This document shows, piece by piece, positions 54,073-58,420 of a stretch of DNA of 58,420 bases; position 1 is the stretch's first letter, and every line of letters starts with the position of its first letter. The translations under genes and the position numbers were made by a program. The notes under the pieces were generated by a model, which ran no database searches, was not told the DNA's origin, and saw only the letters and a list, made by a program, of their open reading frames with translations. Origin of the DNA: Alphaproteobacteria bacterium (GTDB lineage: Bacteria > Pseudomonadota > Alphaproteobacteria > Micavibrionales > Micavibrionaceae); NCBI GenBank assembly GCA_023140215.1, contig JAGLMC010000036.1, positions 1 to 58,420 of the forward strand, written 5' to 3'.

Positions 54073-54361
54073 CAGGAGTAGGGTCTTTTGATATTCCTAA
54101 ATCTTGACGCGCTTTTTCTCGCCCCCTTTCTGTCCCGAATGTTTTTTTCATATCTCTTGAACGACTTCCATCATCGGATATCGTAACGCACCCACTGATT
54201 ATACTTAGATAAAACTCTTCTGTTACCCCATGACGTTTCGCGTTTTTTGTAAGAGCTTCTTCTGTCATTCCATGATTTGCTGCGTCTTCTATAAGTGCAT
54301 TCCTAAGCTTCTCTTTATTTGTAAGCGGTGCTTTTTCTTTCTTTGTAAACTCTGATTTCAT
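54065..54361 (-). CDS. Unknown 98-residue charged protein
   Basis: I do not recognise this small gene. A GAGAG site 6 nt before the ATG supports translation. The protein is charged, with a helical middle KEKLRNALIEDAANHGMTEEALTKNAKRHGV that looks like a helix-turn-helix or the N-terminal helices of COQ9-type proteins, and a Lys/Arg/Asp-rich C-terminus. It overlaps the atpC end by 8 nt on the other strand. It could be a small DNA- or RNA-binding protein; this is only a suggestion. Confidence 0.55.
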   Translation of the reverse strand: MKSEFTKKEKAPLTNKEKLRNALIEDAANHGMTEEALTKNAKRHGVTEEFYLSIISGCVTISDDGSRSRDMKKTFGTERGREKARQDLGISKDPTPVI

Positions 54362-54469
54362 TTTTACTCTCGCTGATATTTTTATTTTAGAGGTGTAGCA
54401 TAAATCCAGTATATGTAAAGTAATTTTTTAAATTGTAGGAACATCAAATATTATTGAAATAATATATCC

Positions 54470-55363
54470 TTAATCAGAGGTTTGTTTAGCACCCCATTTT
54501 TCTTTATGCAGGTCAATTTTTACAGCTTCTTGTTTTTCAAGTAATTGTCTTAGTACGTTTTCATCATTATGAGCCGAGAATAGTTTTAAGCATTTTGTTG
54601 TGATGAATGTTTCTTCAGCGGATATTTCAATCCATTTTAGAAGTTTGTCAAAAGTGCCGTTTGTATTTAAAAACCCGATTGCACGGTTGTGTTGTCCTAG
54701 CTGTTTTAATCCCAAAGCACATATGACAAAATATGTATTTTCAATATTGGCACGGTCTATAATTATAGGTTGCGCTGTGTTGCGTGTAATTTCATCTTCG
54801 AAATGTGGCAGGTGGGGCGGTATTTTCATTGTTGTTTGTGTAGTGATTTTCTCTAGTGTTGGAATGATTTCATCAACGTTATTTACAACAATTAAAGAGT
54901 TTTTATTGAAATCCGTTAATGAATTAAGGTAATCAATAATTTTTGTCCAGTAATTATCTATATTTAATAGCACTATTGGCTTGTTATGTAGGCCTAGCCA
55001 GTTCCAATATAGCACTTCAAGTCCTTCATCAAGCGTACCAAATCCGCCCGGCATAATGATAACGGCATCGGCCATCATAAACATTAGTTTTTTACGGTCG
55101 CATAAATCTTCAACCATTATTGTTTTTGTCAGGCTATGCAGCATACGTTCGTTATCTTTGATTTTTTCCGGTATAATGCCGGTTACATTTGCTCCATTTT
55201 TAAGCGCATTGATTGCAAGAGTTCCCATTAATCCTGCATCCATACCGCCATAAATTAATGATTTTCCTTGTTGACCTATAATCGAGCCTAAGCGTTGTGC
55301 TGCTTCTTTAAATACAGGACGTGCATGGCCGGAAGAGCCAAGATATACGGTTAGTAGATTCAT
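54470..55363 (-). CDS. LOG-family (TIGR00730) protein with C-terminal extension
   Basis: Residues 1-175 are a Rossmann-fold LOG domain: VYLGSSGHARPVFKEAA, LIYGGMDAGLMGTLA, the DRKKLMFMMADAVIIMPGGFGTLDEGLEVL active-site block with the PGGxGTxxE motif. LOG proteins release adenine from nucleoside monophosphates, including cytokinin precursors in plants and bacteria. Residues 176-297 form an extra C-terminal region (EITRNTAQPIIIDRANIENTYFVICALGLKQLGQHNRAIG) not found in the usual 190-residue proteins and not recognised by me. It stands alone between the small gene and pabC. Confidence 0.85.
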   Translation of the reverse strand: MNLLTVYLGSSGHARPVFKEAAQRLGSIIGQQGKSLIYGGMDAGLMGTLAINALKNGANVTGIIPEKIKDNERMLHSLTKTIMVEDLCDRKKLMFMMADAVIIMPGGFGTLDEGLEVLYWNWLGLHNKPIVLLNIDNYWTKIIDYLNSLTDFNKNSLIVVNNVDEIIPTLEKITTQTTMKIPPHLPHFEDEITRNTAQPIIIDRANIENTYFVICALGLKQLGQHNRAIGFLNTNGTFDKLLKWIEISAEETFITTKCLKLFSAHNDENVLRQLLEKQEAVKIDLHKEKWGAKQTSD

Positions 55364-55406
55364 ATAGTTACTTTCTTTTTAAAGCAGACTGTTTACTTAT
55401 TGCCAT

Positions 55407-56243
55407 TTATTTTAAATGAAAATTCTTATCTATCATTAAGGATGGAGATGGTAAATCTGCACCTTCTAAACTTATCACAGGCAGAGCGCCACGCAAGCTA
55501 TTCGTTATATAAATGCATTGGGCGTTTAATAGATTTTCTTGTGTGAAGCTTTGTTTTTTTACATCGTATTTTTTAATGAGAAGCCTTCTAGCTATTCCGT
55601 TTAGAACGCCATCTTCTATTGGTGGAGTGGTTATAGTGCCATCAAATACTGCAAAAATATTTCCTGTAGTCGAGCATGCAACATTTTCTTTGTTGTTGAG
55701 TAATATTGCTTCATTTGCGCCTTTTTCTTTTGCTTCTTTTAGAGCGAGAATATTATCTCCATAATTACAGGATTTAATGCGGCTTAATGGCGAGCCTTCA
55801 TTTCGCTTTACTGTTTTGGCGATAATTGCATGAATTGGAGGGGATTTATCGTGTATGGCACTAATACGCATTACAATTTGTGGTTGTGGATTTTCCGGTG
55901 GGTTTATTCCCTGTGCGCCGGAACCATGTGAGATGGTTGTGCTAAGGGCGTAGTGGCCGGAAGCTAGATTGTTCTCATTTATAAGATTTTTTGCAGCTAT
56001 GTTTAGCTCTGTATAAGCAGGGAGTTTATTTGCAGGTATTCCCATTATGGTTGCATTATGCAAGAGGCGGGAGAAATGTAGATCAATATGGACTAGATGA
56101 GTAGTGGTTTTTTTGTGCTTTTTATCAGCAATTACCAGCATTGTATCAAACACACCATCTCCCAGACGTATGCGATCATAGGCTGTGAAGATAGTTTCTT
56201 CTTTATCTTTATATATGCCATTATGCCATATAATTGAGTTCAT
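55407..56243 (-). CDS. pabC: Aminodeoxychorismate lyase-like PLP enzyme (PabC, class IV)
   Basis: PabC converts aminodeoxychorismate to p-aminobenzoate for folate. The ATG at 56243 overlaps the pabA stop (ATGA) and gives 278 residues. WHNGIYKD, IRLGDGVFDTMLV, the catalytic Lys in RIKSCNYGDNILALKEAKEKGANEAILLN and the C-terminal TPPIEDGVLNGIARRLL match fold-type IV PLP enzymes. Branched-chain or D-amino acid transaminases share these motifs; the position after pabB and pabA decides for PabC. Confidence 0.88.
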   Translation of the reverse strand: MNSIIWHNGIYKDKEETIFTAYDRIRLGDGVFDTMLVIADKKHKKTTTHLVHIDLHFSRLLHNATIMGIPANKLPAYTELNIAAKNLINENNLASGHYALSTTISHGSGAQGINPPENPQPQIVMRISAIHDKSPPIHAIIAKTVKRNEGSPLSRIKSCNYGDNILALKEAKEKGANEAILLNNKENVACSTTGNIFAVFDGTITTPPIEDGVLNGIARRLLIKKYDVKKQSFTQENLLNAQCIYITNSLRGALPVISLEGADLPSPSLMIDKNFHLK

Positions 56244-56833
56244 GCTGCTTCTTTTTGTTCTTGATGCCATTGTTGGGCGATTGCTGTGAAATTATTGATT
56301 ATTATTTGTCCATGTTCCGTTAAAATAGACTCGGGGTGAAATTGCACTCCGTAAACCGGATGTGTTTTGTGTTGTATAGCCATGATTTCATTATCATGCA
56401 TAGCTGTAGGCAGCAGGTTTGTATTTTCAATATCATCTACGATTAGTGAATGATAGCGTCCAACTTTCATTGGGGTAGGTAGACCTGCGAATATATCTTT
56501 TTCATTATGGTTTATTTTGGAAGATTTTCCATGCATTGGTTTTTTTGCCCGTGATGTTTTTGCACCATAGGCCTCTCCGATTGCTTGATGCCCAAGGCAT
56601 ACACCAAGAATTGGTATATTTGCTCCGAATTCTTTAACGGCATTAATACAAATGCCTGCTTTTTTTGGGGAGTAAGGGCCCGGTGAAAGAACTAATGCTT
56701 TTGGTTTTATAGTGTGAATTTCTTTTAGTGTTATTTTGTCATTTCGTACAATTTCATAGTTGCAACCTGCAAGTGATATATATCGTGCGAGGTTGTGAAC
56801 AAAAGAATCGTAATTATCAATCACCAAAATCAT
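56240..56833 (-). CDS. pabA: Aminodeoxychorismate synthase glutaminase subunit PabA
   Basis: The 197-residue class I amidotransferase has LVIDNYDSFVHNLARY, SPGPYSPKKAG, the nucleophile Cys in LGVCLGHQAIGEAYGA, and QFHPESILTEHG with the His-Glu pair. It releases ammonia from glutamine for PabB; the same subunit could serve anthranilate synthase (TrpG), but no trp genes are near. It overlaps pabC by 4 nt and follows pabB by 49 nt. Confidence 0.93.
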   Translation of the reverse strand: MILVIDNYDSFVHNLARYISLAGCNYEIVRNDKITLKEIHTIKPKALVLSPGPYSPKKAGICINAVKEFGANIPILGVCLGHQAIGEAYGAKTSRAKKPMHGKSSKINHNEKDIFAGLPTPMKVGRYHSLIVDDIENTNLLPTAMHDNEIMAIQHKTHPVYGVQFHPESILTEHGQIIINNFTAIAQQWHQEQKEAA

Positions 56834-56882
56834 TGACGGATAATATAGTAAGGAAGGTCTATGATGAAAGCTTTTTATATTG

Positions 56883-58310
56883 CTATTTTACACCAGCCAT
56901 CATTTTTAGATAGTTCTCTTCAATTTCATAGGTGAAATCTTCAAAGCTGCTGAAAAGTGCGTTGGCTTTGTCGAAGGTTTCTTGATATTCCTTATCGGGA
57001 TCTGAATCTGCGACTATGCCTCCTCCGCTTTGTAATGATACGGTGTTTCCTTGATACACAAGTGTGCGAATTAGAATGCTGCTATCCATTTGGCCATTAA
57101 AGCCTATATATCCGATAGAGCCGCAGTAAGCTCCGCGTCGCGTTGGTTCGATTTCTTCGATGATTTCCATGGCGCGGATTTTTGGTGCGCCTGTTATAGA
57201 GCCTCCGGGAAAGCAAGCGCGGAGCAGGTCAAGAGGACTTTTATCATGCCGTAGTTGTCCTTTAATGACTGATACCAAGTGGTGTACGCTAGTAAAGCTT
57301 TCCAGTTTGCACAAATCTGTAACTTCAATGCTGTGAGGTTCACAGACTTTGGAAAGGTCATTTCGGAGAAGATCAACGATCATTATGTTTTCTGCTTTGT
57401 CTTTTTCGCTGTTTTTCAATTCTAATTGAATCGCTTTATCCAGAATTTCATTTCCGATATGTGGGCGAGTTCCTTTAATGGGATGTGTTTCTACCGTGTT
57501 GTTTTCAACACTTAAAAAGCGTTCAGGTGATGCGGATGATATTTTGATTGAGCCTAAATTCATAAATGCTGCAAAAGGCGCTGGATTTATGTTGCGCATA
57601 TGTTTGTAGTGTCTGAATGCGTCGAAGTCCGTAGGAAGCTGTGCATCAAATCGTTGTGAAAGGCTAGCTTGAAAGATATCACCGGCTTTTATGTATTCAA
57701 TAATTTTTTGCACATTTTGAGTGTATTCAAATGCATCAAAGTTAGATTCCCATGGTAGTTCAGACGGTTTAAAGGCTTTATCTTCAGGAGTATTTTTTAT
57801 AGCTTCTAAAATGGGTTGTCTTTTATTTTCAGCTTCTTGTTCATTATTTGCATGTGTGATTATCCATGCCTGTTGTTTTAGATGGTCGTAGGCTAGAACT
57901 TGATCGTAAATTCCAACGGCCATATCGGGTAGATTTTCGTTATCAAGTGCAATATTCGGTAGATTTTCTATTGTTCGCCCAAGATCATAGCTAAAAAGAC
58001 CTGCTGCGCCTCCTTGAAATGGAGGAAGATCAGGAATGGTTTCCATGTTGGCGTTTAATCTCTTGATTCGTTCTTGTAGTACAGCGAATGGATCACCTTT
58101 TAGGGTTAATGTTTCTTTATCATTGGTTATTGTTATATTGCCGTTTTTTATTTCAACGATTTCGCATGGATCACACATTACAAAAGAATAACGGCTGCTC
58201 TGGTGTTTGATATCTGCGCTGTCTAAAAGAAGGCTATATGGGCGGTGTTGAATTGAGGAAAAAGCCCTTATTGGGTCAGTATTTGCCAGTTTAGTAATAA
58301 AAGGACGCAT
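56883..58310 (-). CDS. pabB: Aminodeoxychorismate synthase component I PabB
   Basis: The 475-residue chorismate-binding enzyme adds ammonia to chorismate. Motifs: LPPFQGGAAGLFSYDLGR, FQASLSQRFDA, SASPERFLSVENNTVETHPIKGTRP, ENIMIVDLLRNDLSKV, and PGGSITGAPKIRAMEIIEEIEPTRRGAYCGSIGYI. The Lys in PIKGTRP (rather than Ala in anthranilate synthase, PIAGTRPRG) supports PabB. It begins the pabB-pabA-pabC group. Upstream, TTGCAA and a TATTAT-like box (minus strand, about 58350-58390) could be its promoter. Confidence 0.93.
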   Translation of the reverse strand: MRPFITKLANTDPIRAFSSIQHRPYSLLLDSADIKHQSSRYSFVMCDPCEIVEIKNGNITITNDKETLTLKGDPFAVLQERIKRLNANMETIPDLPPFQGGAAGLFSYDLGRTIENLPNIALDNENLPDMAVGIYDQVLAYDHLKQQAWIITHANNEQEAENKRQPILEAIKNTPEDKAFKPSELPWESNFDAFEYTQNVQKIIEYIKAGDIFQASLSQRFDAQLPTDFDAFRHYKHMRNINPAPFAAFMNLGSIKISSASPERFLSVENNTVETHPIKGTRPHIGNEILDKAIQLELKNSEKDKAENIMIVDLLRNDLSKVCEPHSIEVTDLCKLESFTSVHHLVSVIKGQLRHDKSPLDLLRACFPGGSITGAPKIRAMEIIEEIEPTRRGAYCGSIGYIGFNGQMDSSILIRTLVYQGNTVSLQSGGGIVADSDPDKEYQETFDKANALFSSFEDFTYEIEENYLKMMAGVK

Positions 58311-58420
58311 AATGATTTCCGTAATTATTTAAAATATGATGCTTTTATAATGTCATCTTCCATAATATGCATTTTTTTGTGTTGCAACATTATAAAAATT
58401 TTAATTTGCACAGCTTTTTT

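Overview
The window reads as chromosomal DNA of an AT-rich alphaproteobacterium. I base this on gene neighbourhoods typical of that class: dgt / SPOR protein / nagZ / scpA / scpB / tatA-B-C on one strand, hflK-hflC-DUF2065-degP, a separate F1 operon atpHAGDC, xerC next to DUF484 near priA, and hslV close to hslU. Genes for thiamine, folate (pABA), purine and TCA enzymes argue against an extremely reduced parasite. I cannot name the genus. No rRNA, tRNA, CRISPR array, intact insertion sequence or prophage was seen.

Layout. 1-2796: the 3' part of a YadA-head / S74-chaperone fibre protein with a C-terminal membrane anchor, then a lipoprotein trypsin-like protease. 2802-5226: hslV, a Dps-family gene and hslU behind a heat-shock-like promoter. 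5216-13507 (minus strand): mdh, then a tightly packed run read dgt -> SPOR -> nagZ -> scpA -> scpB -> tatA -> tatB -> tatC -> zapE. 13717-14664: a secreted PHB-depolymerase-like esterase. 14700-15130: a decayed two-gene remnant that I read as nucleotidyltransferase + SLATT membrane protein, the layout of a nucleotide-signalling defence operon. 15147-20723: mrp diverging from hflK-hflC-DUF2065-degP-GNAT. 20852-31295: a membrane SNase-like protein, xseA, purD, tadA/rluB/rsmD, uppP, a GST, an SDR and a large PAS histidine kinase.

31574-39497 is a 2-oxoglutarate/succinyl-CoA block: sucD, two tandem paralogous genes of unknown function, sucA, thiE, thiD, and sucB on the opposite strand. The thiamine genes beside a thiamine-diphosphate enzyme, with thiL just beyond sucB, are a sensible functional grouping. 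The usual partner sucC is missing next to sucD. Two nearly identical 130-bp composite palindromic elements lie in inverted orientation at 39554-39683 and 47195-47324. They bracket thiL, a deaminase-like gene, xerC, DUF484, transaldolase, priA and traX. Fragments of the same element occur at 31514-31540 and 38231-38266. 48954-54072 is the F1 ATP synthase operon; then come an orphan small gene, a LOG-family gene and pabB-pabA-pabC.

The plus strand appears A/C-rich in the left third, mixed in the middle and G/T-rich from about 31.5 kb on. This suggests that a replication-strand switch, or rearrangements around one, lies inside the window. Points most worth a second look are the membrane-anchored S74 fibre with its neighbouring protease, the decayed nucleotidyltransferase-SLATT pair, the composite palindromic element, the sucD-sucA paralogue pair, and the SNase-like protein lacking its catalytic residues.
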